A stretch of DNA of 64,000 nucleotides from Ichthyophis bannanicus (GCA_033557465.1 CM066033.1:904978808-905042807); one strand, 5' to 3'. Shown: positions 1 through 11,599, counted from the stretch's first letter. Notes: generated by a model from the sequence alone, not told the origin. Program-made: numbers and translations.

Positions 1-550
1 CTTACTACTACTATTTATCATTTGTATAGTGCTACAAGACGTACACAGCACTGTACATATATACAGTATGTAAGATACAGTCCCTTCCCAATAGAGCTCA
101 GAATGTTACAGTTACAGTTTATTAACTTTATATACTGCTAAGCAAGAATCACAGCTTGGCTGTGTACAATAAAATCAGAAGAACAAAAAATAACAAAAAC
201 ATAAAAACAAAAATGATGGACGAACCGCAAGGACAGGAGGGAGGAGGCCTAGGTTACAAGATCAGCACAGCTACATAAGACCACAAATTGAAGGGGAGAG
301 AAAAAGGAACAGTGCTACTGGAATTACTGGCCGGAAGCAGGTCAAGGCAAGGGTAAGCGACTCAGGGAATAGGTGATACAAAGATGACCTTTGAGTTCAG
401 CTTTGGAAATGACTTAAAGAGAACTGAGTGCACAAGTGATCAGGGAGGGAGTTCCAAAGAACAGGGGCCATGACTCAGAAAGCTAAAGAGCAGGTGGCTG
501 TAGTGCCGACCACTCCAGGACCTGGAACCGCTAAGAGGTTAGGAGAAGCT
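1..550 (-). mobile_element. L2/CR1-group LINE, 3' end (downstream half of a split copy)
   Basis: On the minus strand this reads as the last part of a non-LTR retrotransposon: a degraded 'GP-LELP' block (the usual W-N-S-L-P motif near the C-terminus of L2/CR1-group reverse transcriptases) around 430-480, followed by 3' UTR. The 5' half of the same copy resumes at 5221. The two halves are separated by the Penelope-like insertion and join at the duplicated 15-bp target. The family is assigned from the C-terminal motif and layout. The exact clade (L2 versus another Jockey-group clade) is uncertain. Confidence 0.6.
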
Positions 551-565
551 GAACAAAAAGAGCAA
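551..565. repeat. Left target-site duplication of the Penelope-like element
   Basis: GAACAAAAAGAGCAA occurs here and again, identically, at 5206-5220. The flanking LINE sequence is contiguous if one copy and everything between is removed, so this is a 15-bp target-site duplication. Confidence 0.9.
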
Positions 566-1151
566 TACAATGAAAAAACTGGCCTAACCGGAGCGTATAA
601 TAATCCTAATCGCAATCAAAAACATTCCACTCAAAACTTTAACTTCAGTGGTGAGCAATCTCTTCTATTTGATGATAAGCTCTTCATTTAAACGTTACTT
701 TTCATCTGTGTGTAGAATCTTCAAAATATCTACTATCAACTTGTTTTTAGTAATTTAGTGCCAAAGGGGTCAAGAGACTTGGATTTCAAAATGATTATCG
801 AGATAATTCATCTGAATGAACCACATTACCAGGAGGTCTCAGACCAACATAGCGTGCTTGAATGAAATGCTTATTTGATAAAGCAACAACGCACTGGTTA
901 CATCACCAACCTTCCTGGGCTCTTTCTCATTTTTTTTCAAAATTTTGTGTGGTTAACATCTGCTCCAAATTTTCCCCTCTACCCAAACTTCAAGTGATAG
1001 ATAAAAGACTTAGCTTAAGTCGCGTGTCATCTGCGCCTCAACGCTTCTCCCGGTACCTTATTTGCGTTTCACTCCACGAAGGAGTTTCCTCAGGAGGATC
1101 TACAAAAATAAACACAGTGTAACGATATTCACTAAAAAACATCCACTGTAG
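566..1151 (-). repeat. Inverted 5' pseudo-LTR leader of the Penelope element
   Basis: 566-806 is the inverse of 1152-1392 (241 bp each, very few mismatches), forming a long hairpin around 807-1151. 807-1151 is the inverse of 4661-5005 (345 bp each). An open frame in this segment is mirrored at 4690-4950 on the other strand; it reflects the repeat and is not evidence of a gene. Confidence 0.85.
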
Positions 1152-1403
1152 TTATCTCGATAATCATTTTGAAATCCAAGTCTCTTGACCCCTTTGGCAC
1201 TAAATTACTAAAAACAAGTTGATAGTAGATATTTTGAAGATTCTACACACAGATGAAAAGTAACGTTTAAATGAAGAGCTTATCATCAAATAGAAGAGAT
1301 TGCTCACCACTGAAGTTAAAGTTTGGAGTGGAGTGTTTTTGATTGCGATTAGGATTATTATACGCTCCGGTTAGGCCAGTTTTTTCATTGTATTGTTATA
1401 CAT

Positions 1404-2116
1404 ATGGCGGGCCAAGAAGGATGGAAAGAAATCTTGAGTTTTACGTCGGATTTTATTTCTACTTTATGTCAGGAGAAAACGCTTTTTTCAGTTGAACAGC
1501 CGGCTGAAGGAGACAGTTCTGGGTCCCTTTGGGAAACTTTACTTAAAAAGCAGAAACAGATAGTACGATCAGAACTTCACCGTTTATCAATGATAGAATA
1601 CATAAGTCGACAACAAATCCGAGAGGCCTTCGGGTCTATAAGGAGCCTCGGATGTTTATAACAGATGAAGAATTTGTACGTAAGTGGAACTGTGTGTTGA
1701 ACAAATGTTCTCTAGACCTTATGGTCCTTATAGCAGAAACAACAAAAACAACGTTAGATGGTTACATTAAAGAAGCTGAACAACTGATAATGAAATTGAA
1801 AAAGGCTGAAACAGAGGAAGCCTTCAAACTTAGATGGGAAAGTACCACTAAACAAGTGGATACATTACGACAGGAAGTGAAATTAGGCAAGATAAAAAAA
1901 CTTAAACGTGATCATGATGATTACACAAGTGGTTATGTATACCCCTGGATGGACCACAATAGAAAAAACCGACGCTCCAGGAGACTGGTAACATTCGAAG
2001 ATACCTCTGATGATTTCAGTAGTTCGGATTCAGGCAAGATCTCCCGGAGGGATTTTACAGACGAAGCCGCCAATACCAAGAAGAAGAAGAAGATTCTGAC
2101 ACGCAACCGGCAATGA
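1404..2116 (+). pseudogene. Penelope ORF1 / upstream region, one frameshift
   Basis: An open frame starts at ATG 1404 and runs in frame 3 to a stop at 1661. A second frame that is already open upstream of ATG 1652 continues to 2116. The two protein segments join naturally if one frameshift near 1618-1630 is allowed, so this was probably a single ORF of about 235 codons. The second part is charged and helical-looking (K/E/R-rich around residues 35-80 of that segment), then basic with a serine/aspartate-rich patch and a terminal K-rich run, which suggests a nucleic-acid-binding or N-terminal RT-associated region. Its stop overlaps the start of the RT ORF as ATGA at 2113-2116, a layout compatible with coupled termination and reinitiation. 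I know of no firm function. Confidence 0.6.
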
Positions 2117-4431
2117 ACGAGCTTGAGTTTGAAAATGTTTCACATTTAGTATTGAATCTGTCTGGCCAGGAGTTATCTACGGCCCAATATCAGCTTCTAG
2201 ACAGAGGTCTGTCATTTGTACCTTGCATCCAACATGATCCGTTCCAATTCCGACTAGATTTGGAAGCCCTTATGAGAAAGTTGAATCTTAAAGTTTACTT
2301 TTCTCAACAGTCTAAGGACCAGTTGGGGGGCTCGTCGGTAGAGGAGAGAGTCCCAGAAAATCGAACACCGCTTCCTTTGAAATCCACCTGGACACCACCG
2401 GGGTCTGTCCCTCCAGTGTTGCAAGTCTTTAAAGACGTTATTTTGAGGGAAGTTGCACAGTTAGAAAGTCATCATCGATTATTTAGAAATGTTCTCCCTC
2501 CTCAAGAACGTATTGCATTACGTGAGCTTCAACAGCGGTCTGATATTGTCATCCGTCGAGCGGACAAGGGAGGAGCGGTGGTAGTGCTCAGTCGGGCGGA
2601 TTACCTTGAAGAAGCTTATCATCACCTTTCTGATAATCGGGTTTATGAAAAGTTGTTGATAGATCCTACTGCCAGTCTTCAGGACGAAATTCGCCAGATT
2701 ACGCAACTAGCTTTATATAATAAAATTATTACTAAGAAAGAATTGACATATCTCACCACGAAAGCTCCCAGTATGGCTCGCTTTTATCTTGTCCCCAAAG
2801 TGCATAAACGTCTTGAAAAGCCACCAGGCCGACCTACCGTGTCGACACGAGGCACAGTTTTGGAACCCCTATCGGTCTATTAGGACTCTTTTTTGCGCCC
2901 TTTATTAATAAATGTACCATCTTATATTAGAGATTCAGCTCATTTTTTAGAGAAATTAGCTCAGCAAAATGAATGGGCTCAAGACCCAGAAATATTATTG
3001 ATCACTCTGGACATAACTGCACTTTATACCAGCATACCCCAAACTGAAGCCTACCACACTGTGGAAACCCAGTTGATTAAACGAGGGGATCTGACAGCGA
3101 CACAGTTATCTTTTCTGCTGGATTTAACTCGTCTTACAGTCTTTCGGAATCATTTTATGTTTGAGGCCACTATTTACCATCAGAAATCCGGGATTGCGAT
3201 GGGAGCCACTTGTGCTCCCTCCATTGCCAATTTATACATGGCAGAGTTTGAAAATCAATGGCTCATCGGTTCTTCACATAGTCCGAATATAAAATTTTGG
3301 GTTCGTTTTATAGATGACATTTTTCTTTTGTGGAAAGGAACTGAAGATTCAGTATTGCGGTTTGTCCACTGGTTGAATGGATGTAATGAGGCGATCAAAT
3401 TTACCCACACTATAGCTACTATAGATATTGCTTTTTTAGATCTCATGATAACAAAAGATTCTACAGGTTGGAAATCCTCGATTCATCAGAAGTCAATTGC
3501 ACGGAACACATTTTTGCAATATTCCAGTGGACACCCCCTTAAGTTAAAGGATAGTTTACCTGTGTCCCAATTTTTTCGTTTTAGGCGCAATTGTTCAGAC
3601 ACGACGGATTTTAAAACTCAATCGCGAAAACTCTCTAGAGATTTTGCAGCCCGGGGGTATCCCCGAAAAGTCATCAAAACTGCGTACAAACGAGCCTTGT
3701 TTAACGATCGGGACTGGTTGTTACATCCAAGACCTAAACCAACCATCAAGGAGAATACTGACCATATTAATTTCATCACTAAATTCTCACCGTTAAGTTA
3801 TGACATACAAAGAATAATGTCTAGACATATGCATCTTTTACATACTGTTCCAGGATTGGAAGAGAAATATATCCGCTGTGTGTGGCAGCGTAATGTCAAT
3901 CTAAAAGAGAAGCTCAGTCCAGCAGTCTTACGATCCCCAGGGGAAAGTCAGGGCCAAGTTGGTCAGGCTCAGTGTGGGTCCTGTGTGATTTGTCCATTAT
4001 CGGAATCCATCACAGAGTTCACTTACCTAGAACGTACCTATCAGTTAAAACATGCCACGTCTTGTCAAACTACATCAGTTATTTATGCAATTAAATGTCC
4101 TTGCCAAAAGTTATATATTGGGAAGACTATCCGTACACTAAAAGTTCGTATTCTTGAACACAAAAGCCGCCTACGTTGTAAAGTCATGACAGCACTGATT
4201 GTTCAACATTGTTTAGAAGTTGGTCACGATTTCGAGCAGTTGCGGTGTTTTTGTATTGATCATATTCAACGTCCTATGAGAGGCAAGACTTTAGATGAGA
4301 CTCTTTTTTATTACGAACAACGGTGGATTTTTCTAGTGAATACTTTTCAACCTCAAGGATTGAATTCTTCCATCGATTGGCAAGTATGCTTATTGATTGC
4401 ATTGATTGATGCAAGTATGCTTATTGATTGA
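2113..4431 (+). pseudogene. Penelope-like reverse transcriptase with GIY-YIG endonuclease, one nonsense codon
   Basis: Two blocks in the same frame, 2113-2880 and 2884-4431, are separated only by a TAG at 2881-2883. Together they would be about 770 codons, full length for the family. Visible RT motifs: an N-terminal block with R-x-Y-x-x-P-K-x-H-K near 2785-2810, motif A (LDITALYTSIP, near 3010), motif B (GIAMGATCAPSIANLYM, near 3195) and motif C FIDD at 3307-3318. A cysteine cluster CGSCVICP follows near 3970, then VIYAIKCPCQKLYIG at 4078-4122, the GIY-YIG signature, with downstream K-x-R-x-x-E-H. In Penelope elements the RT copies RNA into DNA at the target and the GIY-YIG domain nicks the target. 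Except for the single stop the ORF looks intact, so this copy is fairly young or was recently active. Confidence 0.9.
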
Positions 4432-4660
4432 TTGCATACAAATAGGAAAGCTCCCTATAGGTCATATTGATGGGAAGCAATGGATATAAAAAACACCCGT
4501 ATGTCACTACTGCACATGCGCGGCGTCTTTTCAAGTCACTTCGAGTCATATTAGTGCAACGCGGGCAGCAATTATCTAGTGAGTACTTGAAAGAATGGTA
4601 TCTAAAAAGTTACTCTTGTTTTTGTATCTAGTAACGAAAGATGGACAAGTTACATCTTAA

Positions 4661-5205
4661 CTACAGTGGATGTTTTTTAGTGAATATCGTTACACTGTGT
4701 TTATTTTTGTAGATCCTACTGAGGAAACTCCTTCGTGGAGTGAAACGCAAATAAGGTACCGGGAGAAGTGTTGAGGCGCAGATGACACGCGACTTAAGCT
4801 AAGTCTTTTATCTATCACTTGAAGTTTGGGTAGAGGGGAAAATTTGGAGCAGATGTTAACCACACAAAATTTTGAAAAAAAATGAGAAAGAGCCCAGGAA
4901 GGTTGGTGATGTAACCAGTGCGTTGTTGCTTTATCAAATAAGCATTTCATTCAAGCACGCTATGTTGGTCTGAGACCTCCTGGTAATGTGGTTCATTCAG
5001 ATGAATTATCTCGATAATCATTTTGAAATCCAAGTCTCTTGACCCCTTTGGCACTAAATTACTAAAAACAAGTTGATAGTAGATATTTTGAAGATTCTAC
5101 ACACAGATGAAAAGTAACGTTTAAATGAAGAGCTTATCATCAAATAGAAGAGATTGCTCACCACTGAAGTTAAAGTTTTGAGTGGAGTGTTTTTGATTGC
5201 GATTA
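4661..5205 (+). repeat. 3' pseudo-LTR of the Penelope element
   Basis: 4661-5005 matches the inverted segment 807-1151, and 5006-5205 matches 1152-1351 directly. The element ends in GATTA immediately before the right target duplication. Confidence 0.8.
4719..4758 (+). ncRNA. Hammerhead-like core in the pseudo-LTR (weak candidate)
   Basis: The sense strand has CTGAGGA (fits CUGANGA) at 4719-4725, a 5-bp stem ACTCC/GGAGT around a TTCGT loop, GAAAC at 4742-4746 and GTA at 4756-4758. These are the core blocks of a type I hammerhead with a minimal stem III. The same blocks occur on the minus strand in the 5' inverted copy around 1060-1100. Hammerheads are known in Penelope pseudo-LTRs. Against it, the strands expected to form stem I pair only partially next to the core (GG/CC with mismatches nearest the core), and one A is bulged before stem II. 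Confidence 0.25.
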
Positions 5206-5220
5206 GAACAAAAAGAGCAA
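5206..5220. repeat. Right target-site duplication of the Penelope-like element
   Basis: Identical to 551-565. Confidence 0.9.
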
Positions 5221-6640
5221 GCAGAAGTGTAGGAGATGAGAAGTTGAGACAGGAAGGAAGGACTACCAGCATTGAATGCATGAAAAGTGAGGGTGAGCAC
5301 CCTGTGGGAGACATGGAAGGAAACTGGCAGCCAGTTCTCAGAAAGAAGAGGGGTGACAATATCAAAGTGGCAGGCACCGTGAAGCACTTTTACAGCCATG
5401 TTCTGCACCAGCTGAATGCGGGAAAGCTAACAGCGGGGAAGACTGGAAAAGAGGGAATTTGCAGAATCTAACCTAGAAATCAAAAGAGAAATTAATAGTA
5501 GATGAAGGGAAGAAAGGGAATGAAGTTGGCAAAGCAGAAAAAAAGCAACGCTGAACTGTATGAGAGATGTGGGAAGAAAAGGAAAGGGAGAAATCAAAGT
5601 AAACTCTGAGAATCTTAACATTATTGAGCAGAGGAATGGGAAGGCTGTTTATAGAGGGAAGCACAGGGAGTGATGGGGGAAGAGAGTATGAGAACAGAGT
5701 GGCCACTGTGTTGAAGGAATTAAGTTTTAAACCATGAAGTGACAACCAGTCAGCGACCTGGATGAGCCGGGTAAAGAACATTGGTCCAGAGGAGGAAGGC
5801 CTGGAGCTGCTGAGCCACTACATGCTCCATGACCTTAGACAGAAAGGGAAATAAAGAGACGGGGCGATAATGAAGGGAATTATGAGGGTCCACATTCCCA
5901 GGTTTGAGAATGGGCATAAAAGTAGCTTGCTTCCAGCATGAAGGTAAAGAACCAGAGGAAAAGGAAGTAGATATAATGTAGTGCAAGAAGGAAAGGAAGG
6001 AAGCATACACCAACCTGAAAAGATGAGAAGACATATGGTCAGATGGGGCAGTGGTAGAATGTGACTGAGAGATGACGCGAGAAAGCTCGCAGTAACCTTA
6101 AAGACAGAGATACCGGAGGAAGAGGCAGGAGAGAAGGCAGGGGGGGAATGGAGTAGAGGAAGGAGTAGGCAAAGTGGAATGAACATCCAAGACCTTCTGA
6201 AGAAAGGCAGCAGCAAAGTCCTGGCAGCAGAGGGGGTCACAGTAGAGGAATTGAGGTGGGGGGAGGGAGAAGTGAGATGATGAACTAAACAATAGAACCA
6301 GGAAGAACTAATGTCCTGGTGGATGAGCAAAGAATAATAAGACTTCTTGGCTGAAACTATGGCAGCATGGTAGTGGAGGGATGAAGCACAATAAACGGCA
6401 AGCGACGGTGCGGAGCAGGACTAGCAGCAACGACATTCTAAGTGGCATAATTGGCGCTTAAGGAGATGGAGATCGGGATGGTACCAGGAGATAGAGTGAC
6501 GTGGTAACGAGGGAGAGGGATGCAAAGGAGCTACAGATTTCAAAGAAGAAGAAAACCTGTAATTTAGGAAATTTAACTGGTCTTCAAGAGGATGCGAGGC
6601 CAAATCATCAGGGAAAGGCAGGCAATGAGAGACAGAAATG
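5221..6640 (-). pseudogene. L2/CR1-group LINE reverse transcriptase, decayed (upstream half)
   Basis: Minus-strand fragments give recognisable non-LTR RT blocks in several frames. An early RT block occurs near 5820-6000 (SGSLPSCWKQATFMPILKPG, then YRPVSL-FPFLSKVMEHVV). Near 5700-5780 there is the post-catalytic block DWLSLHGLKLNSFNT. Near 5290-5410 is the C-terminal QNMAVKVLHGACHFDIVTPL...NWLPV block. The RT core with the catalytic YADD motif is missing between the first two blocks, which lie almost adjacent, so an internal deletion has removed it. Together with 1-550 this is one old copy interrupted by the Penelope element. Confidence 0.75.
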
Positions 6641-6649
6641 AAAGGGGGA

Positions 6650-6950
6650 GGAGGGAGGAGTGGCCTAGTGGTTGGGGCAAGGTACTTCAGGCCGGAAGGT
6701 CGGTGGTTCAAATCCCACTAGAAGACAGCAACCTTGGGCCGGAAGGACTGGGGTTTCTAGTCCCACAGATGCTCCTTGTGGTCTTGGGCAAACCACTTAA
6801 CCCTCCATTGCCCATGTTCCCTGTAAGTATTAGTGTATGTGTCTCGTATCCCCGTGTGTTAAATGTACCCCCAATTGTGTTGTGACCGCTTTGATTGAAG
6901 GATAAGGCGGTATACAAAACTGTCTAAATAAATAAATAAATAAATAAAAT
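6650..6950 (+). mobile_element. tRNA-derived CORE-SINE with TAAA tail
   Basis: A pol III box A (TGGCCTAGTGG, 6661-6671) and box B (GGTTCAAATCC, 6705-6715) are followed by a CORE-like block 'CTTGTGGTCTTGGGCAAACCACTTAACCCTCC' in meaning: the MIR/CORE-SINE signature near 6770-6805. The tail ends in (TAAA)n with a LINE-like 'GCTTTGATTGAAGGATAAGGCGGTATA' region near 6885-6915. The segment CCGGAAGG...CCCAC is partly duplicated within the head. Confidence 0.75.
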
Positions 6951-7079
6951 GCATTCAAGACAGAAAGACAGACAACACAACAAAATAGACTAAGGTAAAA
7001 CTAAAGGGAAACTGATATAACAGACGTGGGTGGTAAACAGGAGAATAAGGAGAATAATAAGGAGAATAATAAGGAGAAT

Positions 7080-7722
7080 AATCTAATAGGCAAAGAACCA
7101 CCTAAGCCCACTCTTAGAAAAGGACAATCAAACAAACTAAAGATTCCAAAAGAATTCATAAAAACCCACAAATTAACAAATAACAGAGCCTTTTCCCATA
7201 TAGCTCCAACCATCTGGAACTCGTTACCAGAGGACTTACGATCACTATCAGAGATAATGGAATTCAGAAAAAAATTGAAAACGTATCTATTCAATAAACA
7301 CTATAATACCATGGAAAATCCTCCACTCAACTTAGATAAAGGCTAAATATGAACCTACCCAAATCAAGCTTATACACCCTCCTATAAAGGATAACATACA
7401 AAACTTAAATAAATAACACTCCATTCCTATGCCTTGATACTCCTACTTGTATATAGTTACAACTGGTATGTTCTGCCTAATGCGGTACAGACAGTACTTC
7501 TGTTTAAATTGTCACACACACTGTTATAGTTGAAATATCCTGATTAGTTGTTGAATCCCTCAATTATGCAAGTTACGATGTTCTATGTAATAAGTTATAA
7601 TGTTCAATGTTCTATGTAAAACAAACTCTGCTTTGTTAACTGTTGTTAATTGTACACCGCAACTGATCGCTGGAAGATGCGGTATATAAATAAGTGTTAA
7701 ATAAAATAAATAAATAAATAAG
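7080..7722 (+). mobile_element. L2-like LINE, 3' end with TAAA tail
   Basis: An open frame ending near 7346 has the C-terminal LINE block R-K-G-Q-S-N-K-L ... NRAFSHIAPTIWNSLPEDLR, followed by a 3' UTR and a CCGCAACTGATCGCTGGAAG...GCGGTATATAAATAA tail with (AAAT)n. A close relative lies at 38439-39200. Only the 3' end is present, as is usual for 5'-truncated LINEs. Confidence 0.75.
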
Positions 7723-8335
7723 GGGATCAGAATCCAAAAACAGTTTCAAAGAGGTGGGTTTTTAGCCTGGAGGATTAACTACATTGGATAGTTCTTCCTG
7801 AATAGCTTCTGTCAACCATACTTTATATTGTCTCATCAAAGATTATGAGTTTCACTTTGTGCAGGGGCTCCATCATCTAAATTCTGCAGCATTTTCCTCT
7901 ATAGTACATCTTCCTGACGGAGGGCACATGGGGTGGCTACAGCAGAGGTCCTCCTGTCAGGGTCATCATATACTATAGCTATCGCCTGTAAAAATAAATC
8001 AAGGGTAGCAACTTCTGGACTTCCTTGTTCAAGTCAATAATGAACGCAGGCCTGAGGGCCACTTTGTTAAAGAGACACTACACACCCTACTTTCAGTTGG
8101 TCTATAGGGTATGATTTAGGCTTCACAGAAAAATGAAGTCTAGAACTGTTTACATGAAGGTACATTTTACAAATGACGTCCAAGCCAGAACATCTGGGGT
8201 AAATAAAAAAAGCAGGCACGTCCAAGTTCAGGCATAATTTCACAAATATGGACGTGCCCAATATGGATGTCTATGGGGTGTCTACATAGATGGCCCCGGA
8301 ATAACATTTAAGAATAGGGATGTTTAATAGGCTAA
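7723..8335. other. Unassigned stretch
   Basis: I see no supported gene or named repeat. No frame has family-like motifs, and the base composition is ordinary. Confidence 0.5.
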
Positions 8336-8470
8336 TGGTTATTGTGGGCTAGGATCAGGGAAGCCAGGGTTCAAATCTCACTGCTGTTCCTTGTGATCTT
8401 GGGCTAGTTACTTAACTCTCTATTTTCTCTACATCCTGTGGATGTTTTACGGACAAAACAAGCCCTTTCC
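8336..8470 (+). mobile_element. CORE-SINE fragment
   Basis: A box-B-like GGTTCAAATCT at 8368-8378 is followed by 'CCTTGTGATCTTGGGCTAG', the CORE block. Box A is poorly preserved and no tail is evident. Confidence 0.6.
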
Positions 8471-8707
8471 TGATGCCTATTTGTGCCTGGAGCAGGTCTA
8501 AACTTGAACGGGGTTGCAGACTTTCCTGATATTGAGTGGGGACATATAAATCCATTGTACTGCCCCAGATACACCTCTGCCATGCCCCTTACCTACTTGG
8601 ACATCCCTGCACTAGAGATGTCTTTAAAAAACATTTGTAAAATGGCTCTGGGTCATCTCCATGATTTGGGCATCCAAATCATGATTAAGGTTTTTAAAAT
8701 GACCCTC

Positions 8708-9330
8708 ATGGTAACATAGTAAATGATGGCAGATAAAGACCAACATAGTCCATCCAATCTACTCACTAAGGAAGCTAGAGTGATATCCATCGCTCTGTGT
8801 AGGGTACCCACTCTATGCCTTTGTTTAGGGTGGTAACCACCTTTCCATGCAGGTTACTCCTTCTATTTGTTGAGTATAAAGGTAAGTTTTTGATTCCATC
8901 CTCTTGTTATATAGGAATCCTCTATGTCTATTCCATGCTTTCTTGAATTAGTCATGGCTTTTGACCTTACCATTGTCATCAGGAGGGCATTCCAGGCATC
9001 CACCATCCTTTCTATGAAAAAGTATTTCCTGACATTGCTTTTAAGTTTACCATCTTGCAGCTTCATTTCATGCTCTCTAGTTCTACAACTTCCCTGTCTT
9101 TGAAAATGGTTAATATTTAAATGTCTGTATCATGTCCACTTCTCCTCCCTCTCTTCTAGGATATACATATTCAGGTCTTCAAGTCTTTTCTCATACATCT
9201 TCCAGTACAGGTTCCAAATCATTTTGGTTGCTTTCCTCTGAAGCATTTCAAGTCTTCATATTCTTTCTAAGGTATAGTTTCCAAAACTGAACCCCATACT
9301 ACAAAGGTGATGATACAGAAACCTTTTCTT
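8708..9330 (-). mobile_element. CR1-like LINE, 3' end
   Basis: This is the antisense of the CR1 C-terminus and 3' end. The minus-strand frame at 8863-9066 reads KLQDGKLKSNVRKYFFIERMVDAWNALL, the CR1 block also seen in the copies at 26157-26372 and 60830-60900. The right part matches the '[27 protein letters not shown]'-type region only loosely, so this is an older or different CR1 subfamily. Confidence 0.65.
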
Positions 9331-10918
9331 AGAGCCCAGTATAAAGGCTCTAGTGCAGGGTTTTCTAACAAGTTTAATGCCAACATTTTGCGCTGCAATG
9401 CCATAAGAAATAACATGCGAACCAGTTGTCTGCAAAAAGTTGGCATTAAGCAAGGGAAACAAGCCAGACACATTTACTCAGGGACCTGCGTTAAGTCTTG
9501 CAACTGTGTGCATGGACTGGCTTGGCCAAACAAATCCCCCAAAAGTCGTCCGAGGTGAAAGTTTGATACTTCAGCTCAGATGACCAGACTCCCCAAGCTG
9601 CCTGACCCACAATCCTGCCCCAATCACAGCCCCAATAACTGGTGGCTCAGTGGACACCAATTCCCCCCTCCCACCTCTTAAAAATCATTGGTGGCCAGGT
9701 GGACCCTGATCCATCCCCTACCCCCAAAACAGAAAAGGGCCTGGTAGACTAGGGGACCCAACTCCCCTAGCCTGGTGGTCTAGTGGACCCTAAACAGCCT
9801 AGTGGTCTAGTGGACCCTAATCTCCCATCCCCTCCAATCCTTACCACTACTTTAGAAGTTGGGAGTGGGGCACGCAAATCAGAAAAGCAAACACATGCAG
9901 AGATGTAGGTGACAGGATGCAAATGTGCATCTGGTGATGCAGGGAGCCATGTATGGGATAAGGCAGGTTGTCCACCATGGGGGACAGGGATATGGACTCC
10001 CTTACACTGAGATATCAAGGATGGCTGTTCACCTAGTCTATAAGGAACATAATACAAGGCCGTATTGGAGCTGTGGAACCCATATCTCCCCCCCCCTTGG
10101 GCTGCACCTTAGCTATGGTGAAGTGAGCTTCCCATGTTAGAGGAAGGGGGGGGGAGGGTGCAAGGGCCTGGAGACCAAACACAATCAGTACATTTGCTCA
10201 TGGCAGCTTCTGCATGGGGGCCATAGGGGCAACAAGCACCTGCATGGCCACTAATATAGAATATCTACCCCCCATGGTCTAACAGCAACTAAAATAGGTG
10301 TGTCACAACCAACCAACCACCCACCAAGGGCCCCCATACCTTCCTCCTCCTGGAAGGAGCTCTGGGAGAATACCACATGAAGATGGTGAATTCCACAAAG
10401 CTCCCAGAATGAGCACCCCAGCAGTTATGTACACAATAGCCCACCAGATCTGTGAGGATCAAAAGAACCCCCAAAGTCATAGATAGCCTCAGCCTTTGGG
10501 TACAGGGAACACCAATCAGCAAGCACCAAAACTGGAGGCCCACTTTCCACAATAGAAGCATTATGTTGCTGCTGCTCAAAGCTACTAGGCCTCAGCCACA
10601 TCCTCCAATGGTTAGGGTGAGGGACTATCAGCCCACAGGTACATGGCAGCTGCATAACCTCCCAGGTGCATATACTCACTACCACATGTACCCCTATGCA
10701 GAGGAGTGAAGAGTCAGACGGCTCCTGTGCTGCAGCATCAACATTTAGGCATAAACTGCATCACCTAATTTGCATGCCCCTCCCCTCCCATACTCCTCTG
10801 GCTCCAATTCTGCTCTGAGGCCAGTACTAACTGCAGCAGAGAGCACAGGCCCCATCTCCTGACACCTCCACAGCACACAACACCAGCAACAATCCTCTGA
10901 AACCTATCCAGTGCATAT
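9331..10918. other. Unassigned stretch
   Basis: About 1.6 kb in which the open frames on both strands lack recognisable motifs. It includes a short G-run near 10141-10157. I cannot assign it to a family. Confidence 0.5.
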
Positions 10919-11106
10919 AGGTTTTCAACCTAGTCCTCTGGGAACCCTAGGCCAGTTGGGTTTTCAGGATTCCCACAATGAATATGCATAAGATAGATTT
11001 GCATACAATGAAGGCAGAACATGCAAATCTTTCTCACACATATTCATTCTTGGAATTCTAAAAACCCGACTGGCCTAGGGTTCCCCAAGGACTGGGTTGA
11101 AAACCC
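10919..11106. mobile_element. Palindromic hAT-like MITE, copy 1
   Basis: Near-complete inverted repeat beginning AGGTTTTCAACC and ending GGTTGAAAACC, with inner arms containing 'GGTTTTCAGGAT...AATGAATATGCAT' and its complement. It has the same layout as 11785-11976 and 48428-48621. Confidence 0.65.
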
Positions 11107-11599
11107 ATATGCAAACATGAACAACAGTCCATCAAGACAGCTATTGCTATGTCCACGGATGTTTGCCTACTGTTCCAGCAGGGTGACCACAGACCTGCAG
11201 GCCCTGCTGTTAAGGTTGTCAGGCTGGTGTGTTCCACTTTCATATCAACTGTACCATGCATGCACCTTGGTTTTTAGCTCACATCTCCTAATGGCCCTCT
11301 ATTGTTCCAATATGTTTATCCTACTTCTGCCCTTCATATTTATGAACAACGTGTATGAACTGCATGTTCAAACTGCATGGTTGGTATGCAGGAGCAATGT
11401 GAGCACAGCTAGTGCTTGGTCAGAGGCTGGCATTAGCTGAAGCCACGCTAGTGGCATGGTTGTGTAGCTAGCATGTAACTACCATGCCTGCCACTGCTCT
11501 CTCTCTGGCTTGACCCTATCTATTTGTATACTACGCTGCTAGGATGGGATTTTTAGCACACTCACATTTGGACCAAGTACTTCTTGCTATTAGTACCCA

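Larger units (their letters stand above)
566..5205 (+). mobile_element. Penelope-like element (Neptune type), nearly complete
   Basis: A 4640-bp insertion bounded by a perfect 15-bp target duplication. The order is: 566-1151, an inverted leader; 1152-1392, the start of a direct unit; a frameshifted ORF1 (1404-2116); a reverse transcriptase/GIY-YIG ORF (2113-4431, one internal stop); a 3' UTR; and a terminal pseudo-LTR (4661-5205). Positions 1152-1351 and 5006-5205 are direct copies, so the unit is 1152-5005 followed by 200 bp of a second unit. The inverted leader equals the reverse complement of 4661-5005 joined to 1152-1392, the junction expected in a tandem copy. Partial tandems with an inverted 5' piece are a known Penelope trait. 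The GIY-YIG nuclease plus the extra upstream ORF fit the Neptune lineage (inference). Confidence 0.9.

Noticed and set aside
862..1122. 86-codon ORF mirrored at 4690-4950 on the opposite strand
   Set aside because: It lies in the inverted pseudo-LTR of the Penelope element and exists on both copies because they are repeats. No domain.
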